From Gyromitra esculenta (lineage: Eukaryota; Ascomycota; Pezizomycetes; Pezizales; Discinaceae), in the NCBI GenBank assembly GCA_038503075.1, contig JBCAML010000019.1, forward strand, positions 434,001 through 498,000: 64,000 bases of DNA, read 5' to 3'. Under the pieces are notes generated by a model, which made no database searches, had not been told where the DNA came from, and saw nothing but the letters and a program-made list of their open reading frames with translations. Shown piece after piece: positions 1 to 12,633 of the stretch (position 1 is its first letter; each line of letters begins with the position of its first letter). The translations under genes were made by a program, and so were the position numbers.

Positions 1-2981
1 CAGGAGACTCGCCGCGCCCGGCCTCGCCGGCAGATTCTCACATCTCCTCTTCTCACACTGACGAGCCGCATGAGGAACAAGAGTTGGAATTGGAGCCGGA
101 GCAAGAAGATCATAGTACACCACCACTATCCGTCGAAAAGGTTGGAACAGGGGGCACTACACCAACGCCTGGCACTCCAGGGGAAAAGCCAGTTGTCGCG
201 GGAATAAACCCGGAGTCCCCTTATAGCCCGGGCATGCGAAGTCCTGTTGTTGAGGACACACTCAGCGATATCGACGAAGCTATAACCGAGATCTCGAATT
301 CGCGCCAACGTAGAACTGGCAGTAGAGCTAGTCGTCGTAGCAGTTCCATGCAGACCACAGTCCCAGCACGTGCGCTAACCCCCGCTGAAGAGGTCATTGA
401 GGATTCATCCTCAGAGTATTCGCGGCAGGAGGAGATCGAAATCGAGTCAAACTCAAACTCAGAATTCGAAGATGACGAGGAGGAGGTGGAGGAGGTGGAA
501 AACGAAGTGTTGGTGGGGAGTGTAAGTGACATAAGTTCCGCCGACTACTTTCATACAGAAGCTGCAATCAAAACCTGGACACCTTCCCAGGTCTCGCAGT
601 ACCTCCAATCCCGCAACATCCCGCTTGTCACCTGTCAAAAATTCGAGGAAGAGGAAGTTTCCGGTTCGACTCTGCTGCAACTGGAAATGTCCCATTTGAA
701 GGAGCTAGAAATTGGCTCCTTTGGCAAACGGTTCGAGGTATGGAAAGAGATCGAGAGCTTGGTTAAAAAAGCAAAGACAGGGATGCCAGTGAAGCAACGG
801 AGTGGAAGTGACGCACGATTGTCAACGAACTTCATAAGGGACTCTGCTCCTCGTCAGAGGAGTAGCACGGTTACAGGGGTAGTTACGGGAGCGGTCTTGC
901 CGCGTATTCCAAGTCAGCATAACAGGACCGTTTCGAGAAATCATAGAATTAATGTACAGGATGCTAATATGTTGGATATGACTGTGCCTGGCCATGGGCC
1001 ATTGCATACACCAATGGTTTCGTCTCAAATTTCAATTACACCACCAGGCACTGGCGTTTTTGAGGCACCCAGGTCGCCGCCGATCTCGCCGCCTAAGGCA
1101 GCAGATGCGGGGGCAAACTATCGCCGGACGAGCGGGACAAAACGACTCTCTTCACATGATTTATCTCCGGCTACGGCCCTTAACACCGCTTTGTCAGCAT
1201 CCGCAGCTATCCTTTCAGCTGGAGGAACTAATGGGCCCTCGCATCAACGTATTGAGTCATTTGATAGGAACTGGCAAATTCCAGCGCTCGGGATTCGCCC
1301 CTCGTCAGGGTCGCAAACACCAGAGTATAGTCATAAAGTGAGCACAAGTGCAGGGACAGGGGATACAGTGTTTACAGGCGACAGTGGGTTCTCGGGCTCG
1401 CAACCCCACACTCCTAAAATGACTGCAACAGAACGTAGCTACTTTTCGAGTGGCGAGTCCACTCCGCGTGAGCGTAAAGTGCTCCAAAAGAAAAATGGTG
1501 GTAATCATGCCCGGAAAAGTAGCTACACCGAGGAACAAAGGCTGAGAAGTGCTACAGCTCACAGTCGCCAATCACGTATCGGAAGCGCAAGCTCCCTCGA
1601 AATGACGAACCGCAAACCATCACCAATCTTCACGGCCGCACAGGCATATCATGCGAGAGGTAATAGTAAGGATAAGAATAGACGCATCAGCGTGAGCTTC
1701 AATGGCGCACCCGAGGGCTTCCCATACGATGCGCCACGGCTCTCGCCGTCCCCATCAACGAAGATGGTAATATCACCCAGCACACCACCACCTCTACCTA
1801 ATACCCGCTCGATATCAGAGCAGCTTCCACCCACTGGAGATGGTGCGCGTAGCATCGGCTCACTCGATGGTTCGGCGCCGTCAATTACCGCGACTATAGA
1901 ATCCGATCCGCTCCGCGGAACTCCTGAGCGCCCACCAAAAGCAGACCGTAGCATGACTACTCCAGGCCGTCGTATCCGTGGCGTTTCCTCCGGGACTGCG
2001 CTCCGCCAAAAGTCCAAAAAACACAATACGTCAGCGTGGGAAAAGGGACTTCGGGAAATCACTCCACAGGATGCCGCGGAGCAGGCGGATTTCAGCGGAT
2101 GGATGAAGAAGCGCGGGAGCAGCGGAATCGGGGTGTGGAAGCCGCGGTTCTTCGTACTACAAGGGAGACGACTAGCGTATTTCTATTCTGACAAGGATAC
2201 GAAGGAGAGAGGGTTGATTGATATCACATCGCATAGGGTTCTCCCGGCTACAGAAGATAGGCTTGTTTCTCTTCACGCCTCCTTTGCGGCCGCTACCACC
2301 CCTAGCCCTAGCGCAAGCCCGGCAATATCAACCGCGACCTCTCCGCAGCCACCAGCGACAGCAAATTCGGGGGATAGTATAAAGAGCCCAACAAGCCCGC
2401 CGGGATCCGCAAAAGAGAAGGAAAAGGAAAAGGAAAAGGAAAAGCCGAAAGAGGGCGAGAGGGACAAAGGTTGGTTTACGTTCAAGCTCGTCCCACCCGC
2501 CCCAGGCGCTACCAAAGGCGTCACCTTCACTCCGCCACGCCTCCACTACTTTGCAACCGACACTCGCGAAGAAGGAAAGAAGTGGATGGGTGCTATCATG
2601 AAAGCAACTATCGACCGCGACGAATCCAAACCTGTTATCAGCTCCTACAATGCGAAAACAATTTCTCTCGCGAAGGCAAGGCAGTTGAGAGCAAGACCCC
2701 CAGATCTACTCAAAGGGGATGAGGAAAGTCTTAGTGCGGCATTGTTGAGCGCAGGGTTGGCGATTAGTGGGGTGGATATGGATATGGAAGGAGAAGGGGA
2801 AGGGGAAGGGGAAGGGGAAGGGGAAGAAGATGCAGATGTGGAGGACGGAAGGGATGAAGTGCTGGAGCGGGTCGATTCTGGGGATACGGTGGATATGGAG
2901 GAAGGGAGAGTGCGGGGGAGAAAGGGGAGTTTGATAAAAGCGAATGGAGTAGCAGTGACAAGCTTAGGGATTGTTGCATAA
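1..2981 (+). CDS. Boi1/Boi2-like SAM and PH domain protein (5' partial)
   Basis: The reading frame is open from base 3 to the TAA at 2979-2981, so the true start lies outside the window. A SAM domain is read at about nt 570-765 (WTPSQVSQYLQ through FGKRFEVWKEIESL). A PH domain begins at about nt 2085 (FSGWMKKRG, WKPRFFVLQGRRLAYFY) and ends at about nt 2620 (REEGKKWMGAIMKA). The PH domain is split by a Pro/Ser/Thr-rich then Lys/Glu-rich insertion at about nt 2275-2465. Long Ser/Thr/Pro-rich linkers separate the domains, and the C-terminus carries a Gly-Glu repeat (nt 2790-2830). Family knowledge: Boi proteins bind Bem1, Cdc42 and phosphoinositides at sites of polarised growth and usually have an N-terminal SH3 domain, which would be upstream of this window. 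No intron is needed in the visible part. The SAM-linker-PH order makes the assignment fairly secure. Confidence 0.85.
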   Translation, partial: GDSPRPASPADSHISSSHTDEPHEEQELELEPEQEDHSTPPLSVEKVGTGGTTPTPGTPGEKPVVAGINPESPYSPGMRSPVVEDTLSDIDEAITEISNSRQRRTGSRASRRSSSMQTTVPARALTPAEEVIEDSSSEYSRQEEIEIESNSNSEFEDDEEEVEEVENEVLVGSVSDISSADYFHTEAAIKTWTPSQVSQYLQSRNIPLVTCQKFEEEEVSGSTLLQLEMSHLKELEIGSFGKRFEVWKEIESLVKKAKTGMPVKQRSGSDARLSTNFIRDSAPRQRSSTVTGVVTGAVLPRIPSQHNRTVSRNHRINVQDANMLDMTVPGHGPLHTPMVSSQISITPPGTGVFEAPRSPPISPPKAADAGANYRRTSGTKRLSSHDLSPATALNTALSASAAILSAGGTNGPSHQRIESFDRNWQIPALGIRPSSGSQTPEYSHKVSTSAGTGDTVFTGDSGFSGSQPHTPKMTATERSYFSSGESTPRERKVLQKKNGGNHARKSSYTEEQRLRSATAHSRQSRIGSASSLEMTNRKPSPIFTAAQAYHARGNSKDKNRRISVSFNGAPEGFPYDAPRLSPSPSTKMVISPSTPPPLPNTRSISEQLPPTGDGARSIGSLDGSAPSITATIESDPLRGTPERPPKADRSMTTPGRRIRGVSSGTALRQKSKKHNTSAWEKGLREITPQDAAEQADFSGWMKKRGSSGIGVWKPRFFVLQGRRLAYFYSDKDTKERGLIDITSHRVLPATEDRLVSLHASFAAATTPSPSASPAISTATSPQPPATANSGDSIKSPTSPPGSAKEKEKEKEKEKPKEGERDKGWFTFKLVPPAPGATKGVTFTPPRLHYFATDTREEGKKWMGAIMKATIDRDESKPVISSYNAKTISLAKARQLRARPPDLLKGDEESLSAALLSAGLAISGVDMDMEGEGEGEGEGEGEEDADVEDGRDEVLERVDSGDTVDMEEGRVRGRKGSLIKANGVAVTSLGIVA

Positions 2982-5900
2982 GGCTGATGAGAGCTGAGGG
3001 GAGAAATGGATGGCTACGTTTTTGTTTCTTTGCTATGTTATTGGTTTTTCTTGTCGCGAATGTTTTCTCTAGTTTGTTTACTTTTAAATTCTTTATACAC
3101 CCTTTTTTTTACGGACTATATCGATTTCTACTTTCTTTGTAGTACCGTCTTTTTCTACTCCCCCTTTTCGTTATTTCCCTTGGGTTTCTTGTGGACGAGT
3201 GAGATGGCAGATGGCACTTACAGGATGGGATGAAAAAGTGTTGTTGGTTGGATCATTGACCACACTGCCCTAGGGTTGGGGTTGATTATATGTACTCATA
3301 GTTCCCATTTTTCCTCTCTCTTTCTCCTTTCTCATGTTTCCCATTTCATTCGTCGAGGTTTATTTTTTTCAGGGGTGCTTTTTCTCTCTTTCCATTTTAT
3401 GATCGTTTCGTTACTTACCCTAATGATCGAGCCTTATCTTTTGTGTGCTGATTGAAATTAATCGGTTGGTGTGTGCATGTGTTTGTGTGTTCGAGAAAGA
3501 ATTGCGTGTGCCAATATGGTGTAGTATTTGGTAACGGCACTCTTTGTCCGTTAGGTGGGACGAACGATTCTCATGTTTTTATTTTATTTTTCGGTTTTAA
3601 TTCGGTGTGGGTGTAAATTTTGTTTTTGTGGGTAGAAAATGTAAACGGTATGGACACACGGTCTTGTTGTTGGCTCTTTACTTCTGTTGGTCACCTGGTC
3701 GGTGCTGGTTCATATATTTTCTACTATGTATTTTTATTTTATTTTATCTCAGATGCTTCTACCTTTATGTTCCTCTTCTACCTAAGGCTTCACCTAGACA
3801 TTGGTGTTCTGGCAAGAATATTAGACTATGAACCATTGGTCTTGTTGGTATCACGTCAAGCAAGATTCTCTCCGATTTCTATTGTCTAGTTCCCAGGGCT
3901 TTGAAAGAGTTGGATACTGATACAAGAATTGTATTTCACCCGCTGCCCGTCAGGTGACAGTTTCATCCAGCCTTGTTTGGTTATTCCCAGAGATTCACGC
4001 ATTTGGGTGAAGAGACGGCGAAGCAAGGGCAGGGAGGGTACATGTAGTGTTTAGGTTCCTGTCCATGTGATGGATTGGCCGGTATCTGGAAAGATTATGG
4101 ATGGGATAATCGCTATTGATATGTGCTGTTTAATGAAAAATACTTAAAGCATTAGGTGAGAAATGAACGGCTAGGATTATATGTCTTATCTTGCCGGTCT
4201 CTCTTTTTCTGGAGATACTTCCCTATCAGCCTGCTTTTGTCAAGTTGGCTCGATAAATACCAACCCTTCCCTTTCTTTGTTGTGACTGGCTATTGTGATT
4301 TTTCTTGGTACGCTCCCTTGTCCTGGGATTATGGCTGTGGTTGTGGTCTTGGTTGCGGGGTTACGTGGCCCTTCTTAAATACATCAAACCCCCCCGCCTT
4401 CCGTCAGCCTGATCGCCAACCTCTCAAGTTTGATTCGTGTTTAAACTACTCCTCGGCGAAGCAAGGCACTATATGAGTCTTATAAATTTGCCTGGTGGGC
4501 CTACTGGTAGTATCATAACTGCTACGTTGTCTTCTAGAATCCAGTGCGTTATGAGTTGTTGTTGGACAATGAAAGGAAAGGCATGGCAAATTACAGCAGA
4601 GTCGCAAACATACCGATAATAACCGGAGTTCTTGGGAGGCAATCCTGAGGGCTCTCTCGCGCAAAAATGAGAGTATACGTGAGGGAGGGGTGTCGAATCC
4701 ATTTCGGTAGTAGAGTTGGAACTTCGCAACCTTGTTGAGAGAGAACGCTTGTGAGGATCGTGGTGTCACCTATTTTAGGTAGCAAAAAGAAAACAAATGG
4801 CCAAAAAATAACAGATTAAATAAAAAGCAATTGGCTCCCGAGATTCCATAAGAGGGTTTTACGGTACCGAAAGGCACCAAAGTCGATAGGTATCGTGAAA
4901 AGCACAAGCACCAAATAGGTAACGAGGATAATCCCTACATTGTAGTACAAATATATAAATCGATCTGCGCCACTCAACTGCTGCATCTTGTAAGCTGTCT
5001 CCTAGGTCAACTCTTGAATAAATATGTACCAAAAGAGGTAACAATCTACCGAGTTTGTTTACCGTACAAAGTTTTGCGCAAGCATGCTGTCTCAGTCAAT
5101 TTTTGCGAGAAAAGAGTGCGCGGGAGGGAAAGAAAAAATTGTCTCCTAGTGCAGAGGCAGTCTCCAATCCAGGGTCTGAATGCCGGACATGACTGCGGGT
5201 TTATAACTGAGCATTACTGGCAGAACGGCTACATACTGTAGTTGGAGTAAGAGTTCCGATTCGGCACGATTACCTCGCCAGACCGGTTGTCGGCAGAGGT
5301 GAGAAATCAAGAACCGCGCTTGGAGAGCTGTTCACTGATATTATCAACGGTTTAATCCCCTGGATTTGGTCGCACCTCGCAAAATTTTGTGAATAGTTGA
5401 TGAGTAAGAGCTGTTTCCTAGTGTTTGTTGACTCAAACCCTCCAGGTTCCAGGGCTCCTTCGGGGGCCAAACAGCTCGTATTCTTGACAAATCTTGACAA
5501 ATTATTTTGTGGCGGTGCCATTGATGGTAAAGTTACATGATCGGACCTGGGTCAAGTAATCGCTACCACTCGTATTGAAAGGAACAATTAAAGACATCAA
5601 TAGCTATGCGCAATGCGCACTTTCAGAATTCAAGGCTTGAATAGACGATAGAATGGCTGTCATTTATTTGTGGTAAGCGGGTATTCGCTTGCGTTATCCT
5701 TCCCCATCCTGCCTAATCTTTTCCCTGGACCGTTTTATCGGCCAAATATTTAAGCCCCCAGCATGGGAATGTGGGTATTATGAGTTTGCTTTCAGTGTTT
5801 TGCATTACTCGTGCTCTAGCATAAGTACCTGAAAATGCCTTTTGGTGGCAACGTTTTTTAATTTGTCCCGCAGCAGCACTTCAAAATATGGTTGGCCAAA

Positions 5901-7240
5901 GTCTTATCCTTGTTTTCAGGTACCTATGCTAGAGCACAAGTAGTTGTTGCTTGTGAGTCATGGGAAACCATCCATATCTGAATGGCAGGTACTGGAACTT
6001 CGGGAAGCCAAAAGAGCCTATGAGTAATACCAAGTTACATCACGAAGGGAGGAGAAAAAGGAAAAACTTCACATGGGAGGATCCGGAAAGGAGAAAAGCC
6101 CTAGGCGATGAGAGGTCAATACATACTCTGCTTGACCGTGCAAGGGACGGGAGTTGCCTTCGAGGAGGGGGTGCAGCAAACATCCCTCGAATTCGAGTTG
6201 CGCATGGTGTTTATTGAGCGGGTAGGAAAGAGAGGGAGAGTAGAGCTATTGTATCACAAATTTAAAGAGCACATCCCGCCCCATTATGCTCGGGATAACT
6301 TGTATTTTGAGCCGCCTTCGCCTCCGTTGTGATAATGAACCAGAGCAGCCTTGCAGTAGCTACATGTAGCCGCAAATGATCCACGAGAAGGAAAAGAAAA
6401 GAGAATCAATGAGCGCTTCTAGACGAGACAACTTGAGGAGAATAAATAGGTAGGTACCAACCTGTGAGTTCGCTTGGGAGCCTTGGATCGTCTGTTCCGA
6501 AAGAGTAGCTGTCGCACGACATCATACGTACATACACTACACAATAAGTAGACCCACAGGACCAGCTGCACGCCCCTCCATCCACGCCCACGGCTGTTTC
6601 CTGTTCAGGTTGTAATTGGCAGCCTCACCTCATTCATTCAGTTGCTCACTCAGATTGTGTTCTGCGTTCTCAGGTCTCGCGTCGCCTCAGGCAGCAGTGG
6701 AGCTTCATTAACCTAGGTTCAGCTTTTATGTTTACGGAGGAGCCTGCCTGCTTGCCTCTACTGCTTTGTCTTTGTTCCAGTCTGTTGGCCTGTCTTCTTG
6801 TCCGTCTCTGTCTATCTATCTGTTTGTCAGTCAGTCAGTCCATCAACCCGTTGCCCGGCCAGACTCCATTCCGTCCTTTGCGCGTGTTCCTTCTGGGACG
6901 AGGCCCCTCAGTGTGTTTCTATCTGGTGTCCACCACAGATCCAAACAGCCCTCGACACCTTGCGCTCGCAGCCTCTCGCGACGAAACAAGGTCCAGTAAG
7001 CTCAAACCTCAACGCTACCTGGCACTCTCGATTACCCGCCTTGGTTGGTCCACGCACAAATCTTAAATCTCAGCCGACCTTTCTTTTTCTTCGCAGAGCT
7101 CACCTTCTCCGCTGTTCTGTTCCCTCTTTCCCGTCCTTACTTCTCTGCCACCCCTCGGCTCCGCGGGGAAACCACATTAGAAAAAAAAATAAAGTGTGTT
7201 CGAAGACATAACAATTACCACCTGATACCACGCTGCTGCT
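2982..7240. other. Gene-free region between the Boi-like and ULS1-like genes
   Basis: The first kilobase is T-rich and looks like the 3' UTR of the Boi-like gene. No open frame shows codon structure or a recognisable domain. Two short frames near 5960-6330 are noted and not called. The stretch holds one TA-bounded foldback element (5808-5940), two TACATGTA palindromes (4039, 6361), and a pyrimidine-rich tract (about 7075-7150) just before the ULS1-like start, typical of fungal promoters and 5' UTRs. Confidence 0.6.
5808..5940. repeat. TA-flanked foldback element (MITE-like), 133 bp
   Basis: The left arm starting CTCGTGCTCTAGC at 5808 pairs with the right arm ending GCTAGAGCACAAG at 5940. Over the inner 25 bases (5811-5835 against 5913-5937) there is one mismatch. 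TA dinucleotides at 5806-5807 and 5941-5942 fit a target-site duplication of the Tc1/mariner type. The 77 bp interior carries no coding capacity. Confidence 0.7.
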
Positions 7241-10200
7241 ATGGCTTCCATCGAACCCACACCAGAAGCTCTTCGTGACCACCTTCAAGCTTTGCATCAA
7301 GCTCGAAAAACAATAATAAATCCCTACGACCAGAAACGAATAAATATCGACCATCAAATTAAAGAGCTGGAGGAGCAGTTGATGGATTCATCGGGCCAAG
7401 GAAGTAGTGGAAGTGGAGGCTCCAGTCCATGGTATGGCAACGCACTTGCCGGGCCTCCCGGAAGTCAGGGAAGGAAACGGGAAAGAGAAGATTCAGTCGA
7501 TTTACAATATCTCGGCATCCGAGAGCCAGAAGCCAAATCACAAAAAACTACACCAAGCCCAGTACCTACGGCACGGGAGTTGTACGTGGAAAGTATTAGG
7601 GGCCCATTTAGTAGAAGAGATCGATTACCAGCCGAACATCTGGATGCCCCACAGCAAGGGTTAGCCATTTCCTATTAACTACCTTGCTATTTATCTATCC
7701 ACTACTGTTTTCCTTACCATATTTTATTGGCTATAAACGGTAACATCGTTGCTAACTATTACTAGGGATTTTGGATTGTCTCGCTTTCAGGGCGACTTTG
7801 ACGGAATAGCAGCTATTGTTGGACAAGATGGAGAAGTTGGTGGGGTGTTTGGGAGTAATCCCCAGTCCTCGCAAACGCTTAGACCTATGCAATCGCATGG
7901 GGTACCACAACACCAGCAACGGTGGTCTGGTGGAGATTATGACGAAAGGTTTGCTGCTTCTTGTTGGAATTGTTTATGATTTCTCCGAATTGACGGTTTT
8001 TGCAAATTCAGAATAGACGAAGATTATGCACGGATCCTTCAAGAACGATATGATGCTGGTAATTATTCAAGTGATCGGGAGGAAGCTGCTCGTTCGGATC
8101 GTCATTTCATAGGTTCGCCCTATTCTGTCAATTCTTCGCCTCCGAGACAAATTAGATCTCTGGACCCATACGCTCGCCAAACCAATTACATTCCACCTAT
8201 ACGGTCTGTAGTCGACGGAGATCAAATTATTAATATTGGTGATGATGAAGACGACAGTAACGACGGTTTGATCCGTTACAGGAGTGGAAGCGCGAACGGT
8301 ATGCGGTTGCCGAGCCTTAGAGCATCTGGTGTACGATATCCACATTTCTATTCTGGCGTTGTTGCACCTACTGGCTATCCAAATCAACCCCAGTGGGGTG
8401 ACTATGTCCCAGACGATGATGAACGTTTGATGGTTCCCGATATCGAGTATATTTCCGAACGATCCTTCTCGAATATATCCGGTGGTCTTGGTAGCTACCA
8501 TGATGGAAGCTCGATGGCCATTGTTGATTCCCAGGGCAACGTCATTCATGACTTAAATAGAGATCGCGACCTTAATGGTGGATGGGAAGTGCCTCAACAA
8601 TCTTATAATCCTGAAATAAATAGGTACATCGATCATATCCGGGCAGACCCCACAAAAAGTCTGGACGAGATCAAGACCCTGATGGAGAATATCCGGCCTG
8701 ATATGGAAATTCCACCAGAGGACCGCGAGGGTACCCCGCCGGAGATGACGTATCCGCTTATGGAACATCAGAAATTGGGCCTGGCATGGTTGAAGTCGAT
8801 GGAAGAAGGTAGTAATAAAGGTGGAATTCTAGCGGATGATATGGGTCTTGGAAAAACAATACAGGCTCTGGCTCTCATGGTCTCCCGACCATCCACAAAT
8901 AAGAATAGAAAAACGACGTTGATTTTGACACCGGTTGCGCTGTTAAAACAGTGGGAAAGAGAGATCAAAGTGAAGCTGAAACCAGAACACGGTTTGAAAG
9001 TATGCATTCATCATGGAACTAGTAAGAAGTCAAAGGGTTTCATGGATCTAGCAAAGTATGATGGTAAGTTCTGGCGATATCTGCAACCCACTAGTCCGTT
9101 CTGAAGTCATTGCTAATGGTAGTTTTTATTTTTAGTTGTATTAACTACTTTCGGAACGGTCGGTAATGAGTATAAAAAGAAAGCGCGTTGGATTGATGAA
9201 GGAAAATCAGGCAACCCTCCAGGACTCTTCTTTATCGGTGAAGAGTGCAAATGGTATAGAGTGATCATAGATGAAGCCCAGTGCATTAAGAACAAAGATA
9301 CTCAATATGCCAAAGGTTGTTGTGCCATTGATGCCGAATACAGACTTTGCTTATCTGGTACTCCAATGCAAAACAGCTGTGATGAGTAGGTTTTCTCCAC
9401 CCAATCTGACGCCGAAGGGTTTACTGATCGGTTTCATAGGTTGTTTTCACTTGTCCGATTTCTGCAAATTAAGCCGTACAACGAATGGTCGGAGTTCTCA
9501 AGGGTAAATCAAACACTTGCCATACGTTTTTTACCTATACTAACGGTGAAAACTAGAATTTCTCGAAGCCTCTCAAGGGCAAGCATGAATACTCCATCAA
9601 CCAAGCAATTAGGAAACTACAGGCATTAATGAAGGCAATCCTGCTTCGCCGGACAAAGTCGTCAATGATCGATGGCAAACCGATCCTTACGTTGCCGGAC
9701 AAAACAGTCGAGATGATCCATACAGTTTTCTCACATGATGAGCAAGCATTCTACCAGTCCCTTCAAGATAAATCAGTCCTTCTGTTCAATAAGTATCTTC
9801 GTGCCAACGCTGTCGGAAGGAACTATTCAAACATCTTAGTGCTTCTTCTCCGCTTGAGGCAAGCTTGTTGCCACCCACACTTGATTCGAGAAGCCGCAAT
9901 GACCAACCATGAGCCGGTCGACGAGAAAATGATTAAGTTAGCCAAGGAGCTGCCGCCGGATACCGTTGCTAGGATTAAGGATCTCGAGGCATTCGAATGT
10001 CCAAGTAGGTTACACCGATATCCGGGGTTTTTTGGGTTTTCTGACCTATAATTAGTTTGCTTGGATGCTGCCGAAAACCCATCAATCATCATCCCTTGCG
10101 GTCATGCGGTATGTTATTCGATATTGCTTTTTTATTCAGCCCCAACTGAAATGCTGACTGTGTCAAGTTCTGTTCGGAATGTCTTATCCAGCTTCGTAAT

Positions 10201-11359
10201 CAACATGCCGAATCGAATATTAGGGATGGCAGAGAAGACAGCGGTGGAGCTAGGTGTCCTGGATGCCGTGGAGAGTTTAATGTGCAGAAAGTTATCAATC
10301 TGTTGGCTTTCCGGAAAGTTCACCAACCAGAGACTTTAGAGCCAAGTGATGAAACAAAGGACCCAGTTGATGACGATGATCTGATATTCGATACGGATGA
10401 TGACAGTGAAGAGGACAAAGAGGAAGAAGACGACGATTTGGGGGGGTTTGTGGTTGCTGACGGTGAAGTGGATGATGGGTCAAGTGCTTCGGAGGCTGCT
10501 GCTGCTCCAAAAAGGTCGGTTAAAAAAACACAGAGGAAAGATGCGGCAAAGAAAGATCCTAAAGGCAAAGGAAAAGAAAAAGTCAAATCTCCACCGAGAA
10601 CTCTTGCAGAGGTTAGAAAAGATGCTATGAGGAACGCCAAGAGCAAGAAACAATGTATGTGCCTTTTCATCCGTTTTGCGGGGGCAATCTATATCTTTAT
10701 AGAGGACAGGGAATGCTAACATTTAATTAGACATGAAGCATCTCCAGAAGCACTGGATCAGCAGTGCCAAGATCGATAGGTGTGTCGAGATCCTCGAGGG
10801 GGTTGAGCGCAACGACCCCACAGAGAAAACAATCATTTTTAGCCAGTTCACGTCGTTACTGGATCTCGTCGAGGTCCCGATCAACCAGAAAGGATGGAAA
10901 TATAGACGATATGACGGTGGTATGTCGAGTACGCACCGTAACCAGGCGCTGATGGACTTTACGGATAAACCAGAAGTCAACATTATCTTGGTTAGTCTTA
11001 AGGCTGGGAATTCAGGGTTGAATTTGGTTGCCGCATCACAAGTCATCATTCTTGATCCATTCTATAACCCGTTCATCGAGAGTCAGGCCATTGACCGCGC
11101 TCACCGTATCGGCCAGCAACGCCAAGTCTCTGTTCATAGGCTCATTGTACAGGGTACTGTCGAGGATCGCGTCCTTGCGCTACAGGATAAAAAGAGGAAA
11201 TTGATCGAGGGCGCACTAGACGAAAACGCTTCGAGAGGTATCGGTAGGCTAAACGCAAGGGATTTAGGATTTTTATTTGTATGTTTTCACTTCCTTCATT
11301 CTTTTCGTTTTTTTTCGGAGTTGAAATAGCTAATCTAATTGTAGGGTATCTCCGGCTAA
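7241..11359 (+). CDS. uls1: ULS1-like SNF2-family DNA translocase with internal RING finger
   Basis: Ten exons fit in phase: 7241-7659, 7766-7948, 8012-9063, 9136-9385, 9440-9503, 9557-10004, 10056-10108, 10168-10654, 10731-11278 and 11345-11359, giving 1172 aa. Motif I is DDMGLGKT (about aa 475-482). Motif II is DEAQ (about aa 597), followed by SGTPMQN. A C3HC4 RING lies between the two helicase halves (about aa 804-855: CPIC, CGHAFCSEC, CPGC). The C-terminal helicase lobe contains SGLNLVAASQVIILDP and DRAHRIGQ. This architecture defines the Rad5/Rad16/Uls1 group, and the DEAQ box and flanking residues point to Uls1 or fission-yeast Rrp1/Rrp2. Known role: a nuclear ATPase that removes or targets SUMOylated proteins on DNA. 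The long disordered N-terminus has a SUMO-interaction-like patch (about nt 8222-8255). An acidic then Lys-rich insertion follows the RING (nt 10370-10640). The exon 1/2 junction is the least certain; the last exon encodes only GISG and stop. Confidence 0.85.
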
Positions 11360-12633
11360 TCAAATTATTCTCGTTTCTCACCTCCTTGACCGTCTGGATA
11401 TTTTTATGAGTATTGCTTGGTATTCCTGTGTTTGGTAGTGACATCAGCTTTTTTCACTACGATTCTGTTGGTGTCATTGTTCTTTTTTTTTTGTTCTGAT
11501 TTTTGTTTCACTGGAATCATCTAGGGTTTAGAGGATATATTTATTGGTGACGAATGGCGTTTCTCCTGCTGATTTTGTCATTTTTATACTTCCTTAATTA
11601 TTCTTAATGGGGGTTTTTCTTTTTCTTTCTTGTTTTTTCTTTTTTTTCACTCACGAATTTTCTATGATGTATTTTTCATCTCTTTTTTCATTGTGGCTCT
11701 GGCCCAACCTTTCACGAAATTTTGGGGGGGTCGAGGAGTCAGTCATACACGTGTAAGTTTGCATGAAGAATAGTTGCTATTGTAATTGTCATGGCGACAT
11801 GCATACATTTAGTTAGCCCTTCTATTTTTATTTTTTGCTTTTCTTCTTTCGTTTTGTGGATCGTGGATTGTGAGTTGCTGGAGGTGCCGTGGCGTTTGCT
11901 CTCTTATCTTTGTCTTCCTGGATGTGTTTTTTTTTTGCGGGGGCTTGTTTTGGGTTTGTTGGATTTTGACGTTTGCTTTGCGTTCTTGTGTGCTAAATAA
12001 AAGCCAACTTAGATACCTATGACTATCGGTTGTTACCGGTTTGGAGTGCTAATTTGGGTGACGCACCTGTAAATAGGCCAATCATAACGTCCGTCACGAT
12101 ATACGGTCCAAAGATCTTTTATCAAATTTTGATTTCATTATCTTTTACATAATGATAAATTTCTAATCAAGGTTCTGCCTGATGGTGTACTTCGCCAGTT
12201 AGCGAATACGTTCCTAGTAAGCGGGGACTAGGAGGACTGGAAGACACCCTGTTATTAGCCTATTGCTAACCCTAACCCCGTAATGCCCGATCGAAGTTGT
12301 CGGGTCCTTGAGACCAGTCGCCTGCTTATGGTATCCAATTACCTTTCTCAAAGAACAGCAAGATGTGAGAATTACTGTGATTTGAAATAGGTCATTTTAG
12401 CCCACCGCATACCGAATTACGAATTACGAAAATTTGATCTTCGATCATTGGTGCTAGACCATACTTGGGCGGAGATCGGTGGTCATCCGTGCAATTACTC
12501 TACTTCATGTACGTCAATTACCCATCTTAGACCTTTGCTGAAGCAAGGATACGTACTCGTGGGCCACTTAGTTTAGGCATGATATTAACACTTCTGATTC
12601 AGTTTTATCCTAGACTTATTACGCTAAAGGGTA

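Noticed and set aside
5960..6332. Two overlapping short frames of about 75-85 codons
   Set aside because: Neither resembles a family, no intron joins them, and they sit just outside a foldback element.
11791..12000. 69-codon frame after the ULS1-like gene
   Set aside because: It is Phe/Leu/Cys-rich from a T-rich 3' flank, with no start context or family match.
12263..12280. Telomere-like CTAACCCTAACCC
   Set aside because: Only two units, inside ordinary intergenic DNA; chance or a telobox is likelier than an interstitial telomere.
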